Shown: in pieces, positions 1-8,566 of the stretch
Numbering within the stretch: position 1 is the first letter of the stretch
Layout: each line of letters starts with the position of its first letter
NCBI RefSeq assembly: GCF_003122325.1
Contig: NZ_QFBC01000013.1
Span: forward strand, 124,001 to 188,000
Reading direction: 5' to 3'
Length of the DNA: 64,000 bases
From: Rhizobium album
GTDB lineage: Bacteria > Pseudomonadota > Alphaproteobacteria > Rhizobiales > Rhizobiaceae
Position numbers and translations under genes: made by a program
Notes under the pieces: model-generated
Databases searched by the model: none
The model's input: the letters and a program-made list of their open reading frames with translations, nothing else
Told to the model about the DNA's origin: nothing

Positions 1-204
1 ATAGGAAAAACGCTGCACGCCGCCCATCGTCAGGCCGATGGCGTACGTATCGTGCCGGTGCGGCTCGAAGACGTTGCCGAAAAAGCGGGCTTGCAGAAAT
101 TCGATGCCCGGCAGCGCCGGGGAGCGCAACATCTGCACGCGCTCCTCCTCGCCGCACAAACGTTCAAGCCCCTCGGCGGCATGCTTGCCTATATCGTCCT
201 TCAT
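1..204 (-). CDS. AraC-family regulator, N-terminal fragment
   Basis: Reading leftwards from an ATG at 204 the frame stays open to the window edge (68 residues). The residues HRHDTYAIG followed by GGVQRF are typical of the cupin-like ligand-binding half of AraC-type transcription activators. The DNA-binding C-terminus lies outside the window. The gene is divergent from the DUF2000 gene, 27 bases away, so it may regulate it. The family call rests on a short motif and the effector is unknown. Confidence 0.7.
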   Translation of the reverse strand, partial: MKDDIGKHAAEGLERLCGEEERVQMLRSPALPGIEFLQARFFGNVFEPHRHDTYAIGLTMGGVQRFSY

Positions 205-231
205 CGTTGCATCCAGGGAAAAGACAGGGCC

Positions 232-639
232 ATGTTCGACACGAAAATCGCAATCATCCTTCGGGAAGATCTCGCCGGGTGGCAGAAGCTGAACGTCACC
301 GCCTTTCTGACCAGCGGGATTATCGCCGGCGCTCCGGAGATCATCGGCGAAGCCTATCGCGACCGGGCCGGCAATGTCTACAACCCGCTGTCTGTGCAGC
401 CGATCGTCGTGCTGGCCGCTGATTCGGAAACGATGGCGAAAATTCATCGCCGCGCCCTGGAGCGCGGAGCCCCGGCCTCGCTCTACATCGAGGAAATGTT
501 TTCGACCGGCCACGACGCTGCAAACCGGGCCGTTTTCGCCGAATATGCCCCCGAGGACGCCAAGGTCGTCGGCATCGGTTTGCGGGCCGAGAAAAAGATC
601 GTCGACAAGATCACCAAAGGGGCGGCTATGCATCCCTGA
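232..639 (+). CDS. DUF2000 family protein
   Basis: 135 residues. The start MFDTKIAIILREDLAGWQ, followed by KLNVTAFLTSGI, is characteristic of the DUF2000 family, small proteins of unknown function related in fold to peptidyl-tRNA hydrolase 2. The open frame continues upstream to 52, but that part lies opposite the AraC gene and encodes nothing family-like. ATG 232 is therefore chosen; it has a weak AGGG purine run in front. The divergent AraC regulator often accompanies such genes. The biochemical role is not known. Confidence 0.8.
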   Translation: MFDTKIAIILREDLAGWQKLNVTAFLTSGIIAGAPEIIGEAYRDRAGNVYNPLSVQPIVVLAADSETMAKIHRRALERGAPASLYIEEMFSTGHDAANRAVFAEYAPEDAKVVGIGLRAEKKIVDKITKGAAMHP

Positions 640-682
640 TCTAAACGCTCCAAATTTCTAAGATATTGATATATCTATTTTT

Positions 683-710
683 GATTGGGAAATTCACACA
701 TTTCCCAATC
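683..710. repeat. Perfect inverted repeat upstream of ftsK-like gene
   Basis: Two 11-base arms (683-693 GATTGGGAAAT and 700-710 ATTTCCCAATC) flank a 6-base loop. The hairpin lies 44 bases after the DUF2000 stop and about 115 bases before the ftsK-like start. It lacks a downstream T run on the plus strand but is followed by an A/T-rich tract on the minus strand. It could be a terminator or an operator. Confidence 0.6.
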
Positions 711-825
711 TCCGCCCCAAACAGTTTGCAACAAAGTTTGACCCGCATCCAAAGGGATTATTAACCTTCATTTCCTATTCGATTAGGGACGCCAATCGGC
801 AGTGTCTCTAGTGCTTGTGGGTCTC

Positions 826-3420
826 ATGCGAATCTCCAGAACCAACTTCCATCCGGCCGGCTCCAACGAAGAGGAGGCGAGCGATCACATCGACCACCAT
901 CGGCTTCCATCGCCGGAGGGGCACGAGGAGGGCTGGTATCGTGCGCATAGCCGCATTTCCGACGAACACGGCAACCCGGTGGTGCGGCAGGCTTTTGGCC
1001 ATTCGATAACGCCATCGGAAGAAGCCGCCGCGGCAAATACCTTGCCGCCGCCTGACGGCAGCTGGGAAAGCCATTTCTATCTGCGCCCCAACGTGCGTTT
1101 TACCCGCATGCCGGATCGCCATGCGCCGGTCCCGCCGGCGGCTGCCGAAGCGGTGCCGCCGGCCGAGGAGCCCGCCGTCGAAGCGGCGGCGCCGGCTATC
1201 GTCGAACCGCCCGTCCCAATCGAAGCGCCGCCCTTGCCGGTGACATCCGTGCTGCCGCCGGTCGCCCCGCCGCGCCATGAGCGGGCCGACGACGAGATCG
1301 ATTCGAGCATTGCGCTCACCGTCGGCTGGCGCGCATTGGCGCAGGCACGCTCCGCGCTGCTGCCGGTGACCATGCCGGCCCCTATCCAACCGGCCGTACA
1401 GACCGTAACAGCCGTCGTTGCCGAGCCCACCCGGCATCCGGCGCCGACAAACCATCTTTCCGATTTCGCCTTCTGGGAATCGATGGCCTTCGATCTGGAA
1501 GCCGAGATCGAGGAAGCCGCAACCCGGCCCGCCACCGTTCTGCAGCCGCTGCCGCCGATCGTGCCGGCACCCGTTGCCCTGACCGGTCTCTTCCGCGTCA
1601 TCGAATGGAAACAGACAGCCGCGTCGACGCAGGAAGCGCCGGTTCCGGCCGTTATCGCGCCGGCGCCCGAGCCTGTGCCGGCTCCGGCCCCAGTCGCCGT
1701 CGCTATCGCCGAACCGGTCGCCGAAAAGACCGTGGCGCCGATTGCCCCTGCAGTCGTCATCGACCTGCCGCGCCCCGTGGCGCCGGCTCCCATTCGCGAA
1801 ACGTCCGGCCTGTCGCTGGCCAAGCCGTTCCAGGTGGACCAGCGCAGTGCCGCCGCCGTCGCCCATGACGGTTACGAATATCCGCCCCGCACGCTGCTGC
1901 AGGAACCGCCGCAGTCGGCCGGCTATGTCATGGCGCAGGAAACGCTGGAGCAGAATGCCGGCCTCCTGGAAAGCGTGCTGGAGGATTTCGGCGTTCGCGG
2001 CGAGATCATCCATGTGCGTCCCGGCCCGGTCGTGACACTCTACGAATTCGAGCCGGCCCCCGGCGTGAAATCCTCGCGCGTCATCGGCCTTGCCGACGAT
2101 ATCGCCCGCTCGATGTCGGCGCTGTCGGCCCGTGTCGCGGTCGTGCCCGGCCGCAACGTCATCGGCATCGAACTGCCGAACACGACGCGCGAGACCGTTT
2201 ATTTCCGCGAAATGATCGACTCGCAGGATTTTGCCCGCACCGGCTTCAAGCTGCCGCTCTGCCTCGGCAAGACCATCGGCGGCGAACCGGTAATCGCCGA
2301 ACTCGCCAAGATGCCGCATCTCCTGGTCGCCGGCACCACCGGTTCGGGCAAGTCCGTGGCGATCAACACGATGATCCTGTCGCTGCTCTATCGTTTCCGT
2401 CCGGAAGAGTGCCGCCTGATCATGGTCGATCCGAAGATGCTGGAACTGTCGATCTATGACGGCATCCCGCACCTTCTGACCCCCGTCGTCACCGATCCGA
2501 AGAAGGCCGTGATGGCGCTGAAATGGGCGGTGCGCGAAATGGAGGATCGTTATCGCAAGATGTCGCGCCTCGGCGTGCGCAACATCGACGGCTACAATGC
2601 CCGCGCCGCTTCCGCCAAGGAAAAGGGCGAGACGGTCGTCTGCACCGTGCAGACCGGCTTCGACAAGGGCACCGGCGAAGCGATCCACGAGCAGCAGGAA
2701 ATGCAACTCGATCCGATGCCCTATATCGTCGTCATCGTCGACGAGATGGCCGACCTGATGATGGTCGCCGGCAAGGAGATCGAAGGTGCAATCCAGCGCC
2801 TGGCGCAGATGGCACGCGCCGCCGGCATCCATCTGATCATGGCGACGCAGCGACCCTCGGTCGATGTCATCACCGGCACGATCAAGGCAAACTTCCCGAC
2901 ACGCATCTCCTTCCAGGTAACGTCGAAGATCGACAGCCGCACCATTCTCGGCGAGCAGGGTGCCGAACAATTGCTCGGCCAGGGCGACATGCTGCACATG
3001 CAGGGCGGCGGCCGCATCGCCCGCGTCCATGGTCCCTTCGTTTCCGACGAGGAAGTCGAAAAGGTGGTGCTGCACCTGAAGGCACAGGGCCGGCCGGAAT
3101 ATCTCGATACGGTGACCGCCGACGAGGGCGAAGAAGAAGAGCCGGAAGATGCAGCGTCCGCCGTCTTCGACAAGACCGACATGGCGTCGGAAGATGGCAA
3201 CGATCTGTACGACAAGGCCGTCAAGGTGGTCTTCCGCGACAAGAAGTGCTCGACCTCCTATATCCAGCGTCGTCTGGCGATCGGCTACAACAGGGCGGCA
3301 TCGCTGGTCGAGCGCATGGAAAAGGAAGGCCTGGTCGGCCCGGCGAACCATGTCGGCAAACGCGAATTGCTGAACGGCAACCGCGATGCCACGCCCGCCG
3401 AAAGCAGCGAAGCCGAATGA
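826..3420 (+). CDS. ftsK: FtsK/SpoIIIE-family DNA translocase without N-terminal membrane segments
   Basis: 864 residues from ATG 826 (a GTG at 802 would add 8). The C-terminal half is a complete FtsK motor: Walker A GTTGSGKS near residue 505, Walker [11 protein letters not shown] near 640, then the conserved [13 protein letters not shown] stretch. A winged-helix gamma domain spans roughly 785-860 ([18 protein letters not shown]), the part that reads KOPS in chromosomal FtsK. The first ~370 residues are a low-complexity Pro/Ala/Val linker. No hydrophobic membrane-spanning segments are visible, unlike canonical FtsK with four. Rhizobial genomes often carry two FtsK paralogues; this looks like the soluble type. 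A role in dimer resolution or DNA segregation is inferred from the family. Confidence 0.92.
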   Translation: MRISRTNFHPAGSNEEEASDHIDHHRLPSPEGHEEGWYRAHSRISDEHGNPVVRQAFGHSITPSEEAAAANTLPPPDGSWESHFYLRPNVRFTRMPDRHAPVPPAAAEAVPPAEEPAVEAAAPAIVEPPVPIEAPPLPVTSVLPPVAPPRHERADDEIDSSIALTVGWRALAQARSALLPVTMPAPIQPAVQTVTAVVAEPTRHPAPTNHLSDFAFWESMAFDLEAEIEEAATRPATVLQPLPPIVPAPVALTGLFRVIEWKQTAASTQEAPVPAVIAPAPEPVPAPAPVAVAIAEPVAEKTVAPIAPAVVIDLPRPVAPAPIRETSGLSLAKPFQVDQRSAAAVAHDGYEYPPRTLLQEPPQSAGYVMAQETLEQNAGLLESVLEDFGVRGEIIHVRPGPVVTLYEFEPAPGVKSSRVIGLADDIARSMSALSARVAVVPGRNVIGIELPNTTRETVYFREMIDSQDFARTGFKLPLCLGKTIGGEPVIAELAKMPHLLVAGTTGSGKSVAINTMILSLLYRFRPEECRLIMVDPKMLELSIYDGIPHLLTPVVTDPKKAVMALKWAVREMEDRYRKMSRLGVRNIDGYNARAASAKEKGETVVCTVQTGFDKGTGEAIHEQQEMQLDPMPYIVVIVDEMADLMMVAGKEIEGAIQRLAQMARAAGIHLIMATQRPSVDVITGTIKANFPTRISFQVTSKIDSRTILGEQGAEQLLGQGDMLHMQGGGRIARVHGPFVSDEEVEKVVLHLKAQGRPEYLDTVTADEGEEEEPEDAASAVFDKTDMASEDGNDLYDKAVKVVFRDKKCSTSYIQRRLAIGYNRAASLVERMEKEGLVGPANHVGKRELLNGNRDATPAESSEAE

Positions 3421-3425
3421 ACGGA

Positions 3426-3454
3426 CGTGTCCGGCCCGTCGCAAGCCGGACACG
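3426..3454 (+). terminator. Stem-loop after ftsK-like gene
   Basis: A perfect 10-base stem (CGTGTCCGGC at 3426-3435 and GCCGGACACG at 3445-3454) with a 9-base loop starts 5 bases after the stop codon. No T run follows, so intrinsic termination is likely but not certain. Confidence 0.6.
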
Positions 3455-3524
3455 CCATCCCCGCCTGGGCTGCGGCCATTTCCGCGCTATGCGGCGATCC
3501 CGTTTTCCGGAAATGCGGAAACCG

Positions 3525-3989
3525 TCATGACGTTGGGACGCCGAGCCCGACCTTGATCCGGTCCATCGCGACGAATGTGCGGAAGCGCTTGACGTTGTTG
3601 TTGCCGAAGAACAGGCGGCGGGTCAGCGCCTCGTAGTCGGCCATGGACGGCACGACGATGACCAGCACGAAATCGGCTTCGCCGGTCACATAATAACATT
3701 GCTGGATCTCCGGACAGGCGGCGAACGCCTGTTTTGCCTGTTCGATCTGCTCCGCCGTCTCGCTGATGACCTCCACCTCGACAAAAATCGTGATCGCCTG
3801 GCCGACGGCGGCTGGATCGATGATGGCGACATTGGCGCGGATCACCCCGTCTTCCGTCATGCGCTTGATGCGCCGCTGCACCGCCGGCGCCGACAGGTTG
3901 ACGGCCTCGCCGATCATCCGCTGCGGCGTGGTGTTGTCCCGCTGCAGAATCTCCAGGATCTTGCGATCGAAGGCATCGAGATCGGGCAT
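3525..3989 (-). CDS. Lrp/AsnC-family transcriptional regulator
   Basis: 154 residues from ATG 3989. The N-terminal helix-turn-helix (DAFDRKILEILQRDN, then NLSAPAVQRRIKRM) and the C-terminal RAM ligand-binding domain (YYVTGEADFVLVIVV) are in standard order and length. The gene is divergent from the diaminopropionate ammonia-lyase operon. The 66-base element at 4001-4066 between them recurs upstream of the M20 hydrolase at 19049. It is therefore probably a local amino-acid-responsive regulator of both units. The effector is not deducible. Confidence 0.9.
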   Translation of the reverse strand: MPDLDAFDRKILEILQRDNTTPQRMIGEAVNLSAPAVQRRIKRMTEDGVIRANVAIIDPAAVGQAITIFVEVEVISETAEQIEQAKQAFAACPEIQQCYYVTGEADFVLVIVVPSMADYEALTRRLFFGNNNVKRFRTFVAMDRIKVGLGVPTS

Positions 3990-4000
3990 GCATGGCTCCA

Positions 4001-4066
4001 CGAAACAAACTTGCAAAACGACTGGAAAATATCAGCGCCTTTTTCGCATCGGTTGCAATATGTTTC
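4001..4066. promoter_or_regulatory. 66-base repeated regulatory element, copy A (putative Lrp operator)
   Basis: It starts CGAAACAAACTTGCAAA and ends ATATGTTTC, so the ends form an inverted repeat (GAAACAAACTTGCAA against the complement GAAACATATTGCAA). The centre is TCAGCGCCTTTTTCG. A same-length copy lies at 18955-19020. It fills the space between the Lrp gene and the ammonia-lyase gene, as expected for an Lrp-type operator with overlapping divergent promoters. Confidence 0.7.
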
Positions 4067-4090
4067 CACCATGCAACAAAAGAGGCCCCG

Positions 4091-5290
4091 ATGTTTATCC
4101 TGAACACAACAGCCGACCACGGGCATCCGCTCGATCCCACTGATGCGAACACGCTCGGCCTGGCAGCCGCGGAGGGCGTGGAACGCCATCTGCGGCACCG
4201 CGACAACCATGCCGAAACGCCGTTGATCGCCCTGCCGGGATTGGCGGGGGCCGTGGGTGTGGCTGCCATCCATGTCAAGGACGAAGGGCAGCGCCTCGGG
4301 CTTGGCAGTTTCAAGGCATTGGGCGGCGCTTATGCCGTCATTCGCCTCGTCCTGGAGGAAGCCGGGGCGCGGCTGGGGCGGCCGGCGGACATCGAGGAAC
4401 TGCACTCTCGCGAAATTCGCGCCATCGCCGGCACCATGACCTTCGCCTGCGCCACGGACGGCAATCATGGCCGGTCGGTGGCGCAGGGCGCGCAACTGGT
4501 CGGCGCGCGGGCGGCGATCTTCGTGCATGCAGGCGTCAGCGACGAACGCGTCGCAGCAATCGCCCGCTTCGGCGCCGAGATGATCCGTGTCGCGGGAAGT
4601 TACGACGATTCCGTCAGGGAAGCGGCACAAACCGCGAAGGAAAGGGCTTGGACGGTGGTCTCCGACACCTCCTGGCCCGGTTATGAGCGTATTCCCGGTC
4701 TCGTGATGCAGGGTTATACCGCACTGGTGCGCGAGGCGCTGCGGCAGATGGCCGAACCGCCGACCCATGTCTTCATCCAGGCCGGCGTCGGCGGCATCGC
4801 GGCAGCCGTTGCCGGGTATCTGGCATTGACGCTGGGCGAGCAGCGGCCGGTCTTCACCGTCGTCGATCCCGCCCGCGCCGCCTGCCTGTTCGAGACGGCC
4901 AAAGCCGGACATCCGGTGACCGTGCCGCATGATGAGCCGACCGTGATGGCGATGCTGGAATGTTACGAACCATCGCTCGTGGCCTGGCGCATTCTTTCGC
5001 GCGTCGCCGACGCGTTCATGACCGTCGATGAAGAGGATGCCGTCGCCGTCATGCGGCGGCTGGCAAACCCGGTTGATGGCGATCCCGCCGTCATTGCCGG
5101 GGAGAGCGGCGGCGTCGGTCTTGCCGGTTTCCTGAAGGCGGCAGCCGATCCGGCGGTGAAGGCAGCCCTTTCCATCGATGCGACGTCACGCATCTTTGTC
5201 GTCAACACGGAAGGCGCCACCGATCCCGGCAAATATCGGGAGATCGTCGGCCGTTCGCCGGCGGAGGTTCTTTCGGAAGGTGTGGCATGA
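4091..5290 (+). CDS. dpaL: Diaminopropionate ammonia-lyase (PLP fold type II)
   Basis: 399 residues from ATG 4091, preceded by AGAGG. The family converts 2,3-diaminopropionate to pyruvate and ammonia in the cytoplasm. The PLP lysine is expected in GLGSFKALGGAYA near residue 74. ATDGNHGRSVA, QAGVGGIAAAVAGYL and the C-terminal GESGGVGLAGF are family landmarks, and the length is normal. Its stop overlaps the next start by 4 bases, so it is co-transcribed with a metallo-amidohydrolase. Together they suggest breakdown of an N-acylated diaminopropionate or related non-protein amino acid; that substrate is inference. Confidence 0.9.
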   Translation: MFILNTTADHGHPLDPTDANTLGLAAAEGVERHLRHRDNHAETPLIALPGLAGAVGVAAIHVKDEGQRLGLGSFKALGGAYAVIRLVLEEAGARLGRPADIEELHSREIRAIAGTMTFACATDGNHGRSVAQGAQLVGARAAIFVHAGVSDERVAAIARFGAEMIRVAGSYDDSVREAAQTAKERAWTVVSDTSWPGYERIPGLVMQGYTALVREALRQMAEPPTHVFIQAGVGGIAAAVAGYLALTLGEQRPVFTVVDPARAACLFETAKAGHPVTVPHDEPTVMAMLECYEPSLVAWRILSRVADAFMTVDEEDAVAVMRRLANPVDGDPAVIAGESGGVGLAGFLKAAADPAVKAALSIDATSRIFVVNTEGATDPGKYREIVGRSPAEVLSEGVA

Positions 5291-6525
5291 GCGGGCATTC
5301 GATCGATCCCACCCGGCTGCTCGGCCGGCTTGCCCGCCTTGGCGCCATCGGCCGAGACCAGGAGTATTGGCTGGTACGCCTTGCCGCATCCGATGCCGAC
5401 AAACTGGGCCGCGACCAGTTCGTTTCCTGGCTGGAGGCGGCCGGACTCGAAGTCGCGATCGACCGGATCGGCAACATTTTTGGCATCTGGGCGCCGGAAG
5501 GCGTGAGCGACAAAGCACCGCTGATGCTCGGCTCCCACATCGATACGGTCATCAATGCCGGCATTTATGACGGATGTTACGGCGTGCTCGCCGGCCTCGA
5601 GGTCATCGAAACGTTGAAACAGGCCGGGTTTTCTCCTGCCCGCCCGCTCGTCGTTGCCGCCTTCACCAACGAGGAAGGCGTGCGATACGCCCCCGACATG
5701 ATGGGTTCGCTGGTCCATGCCGGCGGCCTCGATATCGAAACCGCGCTCGATAGCATCGGCACGGACGGTTCGCGGCTCGGCGACGAACTGAAGCGGATCG
5801 GTTATGCCAGCGACCGGGAGCCGGGTTTCCTGAAGCCGAAGGCTTATATCGAGCTGCATATCGAGCAAGGGCCCATCCTCGAACGCGAGGGCATTTCGCT
5901 GGGTGCGGTGGAGAACCTGCAGGGCATTTCATGGCAAAAGGTAACGATCGACGGCGATGCCAACCACGCCGGCACGACGCCGATCTCCATGCGCCGCGAT
6001 GCCGGCCATGCCGCGGCCCGCGTCATCACCTTCCTGCGCCAGCGAGCCAGGGCATCGGACACACCGACGGTGGCGACCGTGGGCTGCATGGCTTTCGAGC
6101 CCAATGCCATCAACGTCATCCCGTCACGAGCGACCTTCACCGTCGACCTGCGCGATCCGGACGAGCAGCGGCTGAGGGAGGAGGAGGGGGCACTGGCCCG
6201 CTTCCTCGATACCCTGTCGGCCGAGGAGGACGTGACAATCTCGGTGGAACGGCTGGCACGGTTCGAACCGGTGCGGTTCGATGCCGGTATCGTCACGTCC
6301 ATCGAGGCGGCGGCCAGGGCACGCGGGCTTCCCTGCCGGCGCATGACCTCGGGCGCCGGACACGATGCGCAGATGATGGCGCGCATCGCACCGGCGGCGA
6401 TGATCTTCGTGCCGAGCAAGGATGGTATCAGCCACAACCCGAAAGAATTCACCGCCGATGCCGATCTCGTCGCAGGCGCCAACATCCTGCTCGATGTCGT
6501 GCAGGCATTGGCCGGTAAAGAATAG
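5287..6525 (+). CDS. Zn-dependent amidase/hydantoinase family (N-carbamoyl-L-amino-acid hydrolase-like)
   Basis: 412 residues; ATG overlaps the previous stop (ATGA). It belongs to the M20-type HyuC/AllC group: metal ligands in GSHIDTVINAGIYDG, the glutamates in TNEEGVRYAP, and ELHIEQGPILEREG, followed by a dimerisation lid domain and SGAGHDAQMMARIAP near the end. These enzymes cleave carbamoyl, ureido or acyl groups from amino acids. Coupling to diaminopropionate ammonia-lyase suggests it releases the lyase substrate. The exact acyl group cannot be read from sequence. Confidence 0.88.
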   Translation: MSGHSIDPTRLLGRLARLGAIGRDQEYWLVRLAASDADKLGRDQFVSWLEAAGLEVAIDRIGNIFGIWAPEGVSDKAPLMLGSHIDTVINAGIYDGCYGVLAGLEVIETLKQAGFSPARPLVVAAFTNEEGVRYAPDMMGSLVHAGGLDIETALDSIGTDGSRLGDELKRIGYASDREPGFLKPKAYIELHIEQGPILEREGISLGAVENLQGISWQKVTIDGDANHAGTTPISMRRDAGHAAARVITFLRQRARASDTPTVATVGCMAFEPNAINVIPSRATFTVDLRDPDEQRLREEEGALARFLDTLSAEEDVTISVERLARFEPVRFDAGIVTSIEAAARARGLPCRRMTSGAGHDAQMMARIAPAAMIFVPSKDGISHNPKEFTADADLVAGANILLDVVQALAGKE

Positions 6526-6565
6526 GACTTCGACGGAGTTGAGGCGATGCGATTCCGCCCAGCCG

Positions 6566-7312
6566 TCAGTACGTCGTGCGTCCGCCCGACAGGTCGAAGG
6601 TTGCCGCCGTGGTAAAGCTGTTTTCCTTGGAAAGCAGCCATGCGACCATCGAGGCGGCCTCCTCCACTTCGAGGAAACGGCCGCGCGGAATACGCGAGCG
6701 CATATATTCGATGAATTCCGGCGTCAGCTGTTCGAGGATGCGGGTCTGGGCGGTTGCCGGGCTGATGCAGTTGACGGCGATGTCGTAGCCGGCGAGCTCC
6801 TTGCCGAGCGACTTGGTCAGGCCGATGACGGCTGCCTTGGAGGACGAATAGGCGGCGGCATTCGGATTGCCTTCCTTGCCGGCGACCGAGGCGATGTTGA
6901 CGATGCGGCCGTAGTTGCGCACCTTCATGCCCGGCACCAGGGCACGGTTGACGTAGAAGGTGCCGTTGACGTTGATGTCGATGATCTTCTTCCACATGGC
7001 GATATCGTAGGTATCGAGCGGGGCAGCCGGACCGGCGATGCCGGCCGAATTGACCAGCAGCGACGCGGGAGCTGCAATCTCTTCGGTCTTGCGCCGGGCC
7101 GCATCGACGGCGTCCCAATCGGCGATATCGACCGAAACCGTTGTCGCGGCGCTGCCCAGCGCTTCGCGGGCGGTGGCAAGCAGGCCCTCGTCGATATCCC
7201 ACAGCGTCACGGTGGCGCCGGACGCAACGATACGCCTGGCCATGGCAAAACCCAGGCCCTGGGCACCGCCGGTGACAACGGCATGCTGGCCTGCGAGATC
7301 GATCTGGTTCAT
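6566..7312 (-). CDS. SDR oxidoreductase, probable 2-keto-3-deoxy-L-fuconate dehydrogenase
   Basis: 248 residues from ATG 7312, preceded by GGAGGAAAAC. The Rossmann motif TGGAQGLG lies near residue 14, NSAG near 90, and the catalytic Ser-Tyr-x-x-x-Lys as VAGKEG then AAAYSSSKAAV. It is a classical short-chain dehydrogenase of normal length. Its position in a 6-deoxyhexose cluster (aldose dehydrogenase, mutarotase, lactonase, dehydratase) argues for the keto-deoxy-acid oxidation step. SDRs are promiscuous, so the substrate is inferred from context. It shares a divergent promoter region with the aldo/keto reductase. Confidence 0.82.
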   Translation of the reverse strand: MNQIDLAGQHAVVTGGAQGLGFAMARRIVASGATVTLWDIDEGLLATAREALGSAATTVSVDIADWDAVDAARRKTEEIAAPASLLVNSAGIAGPAAPLDTYDIAMWKKIIDINVNGTFYVNRALVPGMKVRNYGRIVNIASVAGKEGNPNAAAYSSSKAAVIGLTKSLGKELAGYDIAVNCISPATAQTRILEQLTPEFIEYMRSRIPRGRFLEVEEAASMVAWLLSKENSFTTAATFDLSGGRTTY

Positions 7313-7371
7313 GTTTTCCTCCGCCTTCCGGTTCCTCACGCAGCATGTTCGTGCCGCCTTGATCTCCGCTA

Positions 7372-7385
7372 TTATATTAGTGTAA
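7372..7385 (+). promoter_or_regulatory. Putative GntR operator 1 of the deoxyhexose cluster
   Basis: The sequence TTATATTAGTGTAA is identical to 12411-12424 and is an imperfect palindrome (10 of 14 positions symmetric). It lies between the divergent SDR and aldo/keto reductase genes, where it would cover promoter elements. Related sites occur at 10134, 11449 and more weakly 11331, all within this cluster. Confidence 0.7.
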
Positions 7386-7439
7386 CGATAGCAGCAAGAG
7401 CGGCCGGCATTTTTCGCGCGGCCTGGCGAGGAGGTTTTC

Positions 7440-8459
7440 ATGCAGGTGAGTGAGCGGCGATCGGTTGGGAAAACGGGCCTGGAGGTAACGGCGCTTGGCA
7501 TGGGCACGGCCGCGATGGGCGGGCTCTATGCGCCGGTTTCCGCCGAGGCGTCGCTTGCGGCGCTGGAGGCCGCCTGGGCTGCCGGCATCCGTCATTTCGA
7601 TTCCGCCCCGATGTACGGCCTCGGCCGCTCCGAACACCTGCTCGGCCATTTCCTGCGGGAGAAGGCCGAGGCGGCGACCGTCAGCACCAAAGTCGGAAGG
7701 CTGATGGCGCGCGAGCGCCCCGGACGGCCGCTACCGCCGGCACCGCCGAAGAACCCGCTCGATTCCGGCTGGCACAACGGCCTGCCGTTCCGCGAAATCT
7801 TCGATTATTCCTATGACGGCATCATGCGCAGCTTCGACGATAGCGGCCAGCGCACCGGGCTCGAAAAGCTCGACCTGCTGTTCGTCCACGATATCGGCAC
7901 CGTCACTCATGGCGAGGCGCAGGCGACGCATTGGAGCGCGCTCACCAGGGGCGGCGGCTTTCGCGCGCTCGACGAATTGCGGACTGCCGGGCTGATCGCC
8001 GGCTTCGGCCTCGGCGTCAACGAGGCGGCGATCGTCCTGGATGCGATGAACGAGGCGACGCTCGACTGCACGCTGCTCGCCGGCCGCCATACGCTGCTGG
8101 AGCAGCAGGCGCTGCCGTTGCTGGAAAAGGCCCGGGAAGCCGGCATGAGCATCATGATCGGCGGCGTCTTCAATTCCGGCATCCTGGCCGCCGGCCCCAC
8201 CGGTCACCGCAAGTTCAACTACCAGGATGTGCCGGAGGACATCGCCAGGCGGGTCGGGGCACTGTCTGCGGCTTGCGAACGGTTCGGTGTGCCTCTTGCC
8301 GCAGCGGCGATCCAGTATCCGTTGCGCAATCCGGCGGTCACGACCGTGCTCATCGGCCCGCGCGACGCGGAACAGGTGCGCCAGAACGTTGCCTGGTTCG
8401 AACAGGATGTGCCGGCGGAATTGTGGGAAGCGCTGCAGCGCGACGGTCTCATCGCCTGA
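7440..8459 (+). CDS. Aldo/keto reductase, probable L-fucose (D-threo-aldose) 1-dehydrogenase
   Basis: 339 residues from ATG 7440, preceded by GAGGAGG. The AKR tetrad is visible: Asp and Tyr in HFDSAPMYGLGRSEHLLG, Lys in VSTKVGRL, and His in LLFVHDIG. Length and C-terminal pattern match the D-threo-aldose 1-dehydrogenase/pyridoxal dehydrogenase subgroup, which oxidises L-fucose to the lactone. This fits the lactonase and mutarotase nearby. It is transcribed alone, away from the SDR. The substrate call is inference from cluster context. Confidence 0.85.
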   Translation: MQVSERRSVGKTGLEVTALGMGTAAMGGLYAPVSAEASLAALEAAWAAGIRHFDSAPMYGLGRSEHLLGHFLREKAEAATVSTKVGRLMARERPGRPLPPAPPKNPLDSGWHNGLPFREIFDYSYDGIMRSFDDSGQRTGLEKLDLLFVHDIGTVTHGEAQATHWSALTRGGGFRALDELRTAGLIAGFGLGVNEAAIVLDAMNEATLDCTLLAGRHTLLEQQALPLLEKAREAGMSIMIGGVFNSGILAAGPTGHRKFNYQDVPEDIARRVGALSAACERFGVPLAAAAIQYPLRNPAVTTVLIGPRDAEQVRQNVAWFEQDVPAELWEALQRDGLIA

Positions 8460-8460
8460 G

Positions 8461-8531
8461 AAGAGCATTTCCGCTTTTCTCCAAAGCGCGAAAAGCTCAA
8501 CCCTCCTGTTTTACGCAATTGCTGACGCAAC
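8461..8531 (-). repeat. Rhizobiales-type intergenic mosaic repeat
   Basis: On the minus strand this reads TTTTCGCGCTTTGGAGAAAA followed by GCGGAAATGCTC. It matches the tail of the repeat at 31062-31155. It fills the space between two convergent genes. Such short palindromic intergenic elements are common in Rhizobiaceae; the family name is from general knowledge and was not searched. Confidence 0.5.
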
Positions 8532-8566
8532 GGCGCCTCTGTCGATGGCAAGGCGCCGTTGCAGCG

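Noticed and set aside
52-231. In-frame upstream extension of the DUF2000 gene
   Set aside because: It is opposite the AraC fragment, which has family motifs, while the extension has none.
808-3453. An 881-residue open frame antisense to the ftsK-like gene
   Set aside because: It mirrors a GC-rich gene with strong third-position bias, has His/Arg/Gly-rich composition and no recognisable domain.
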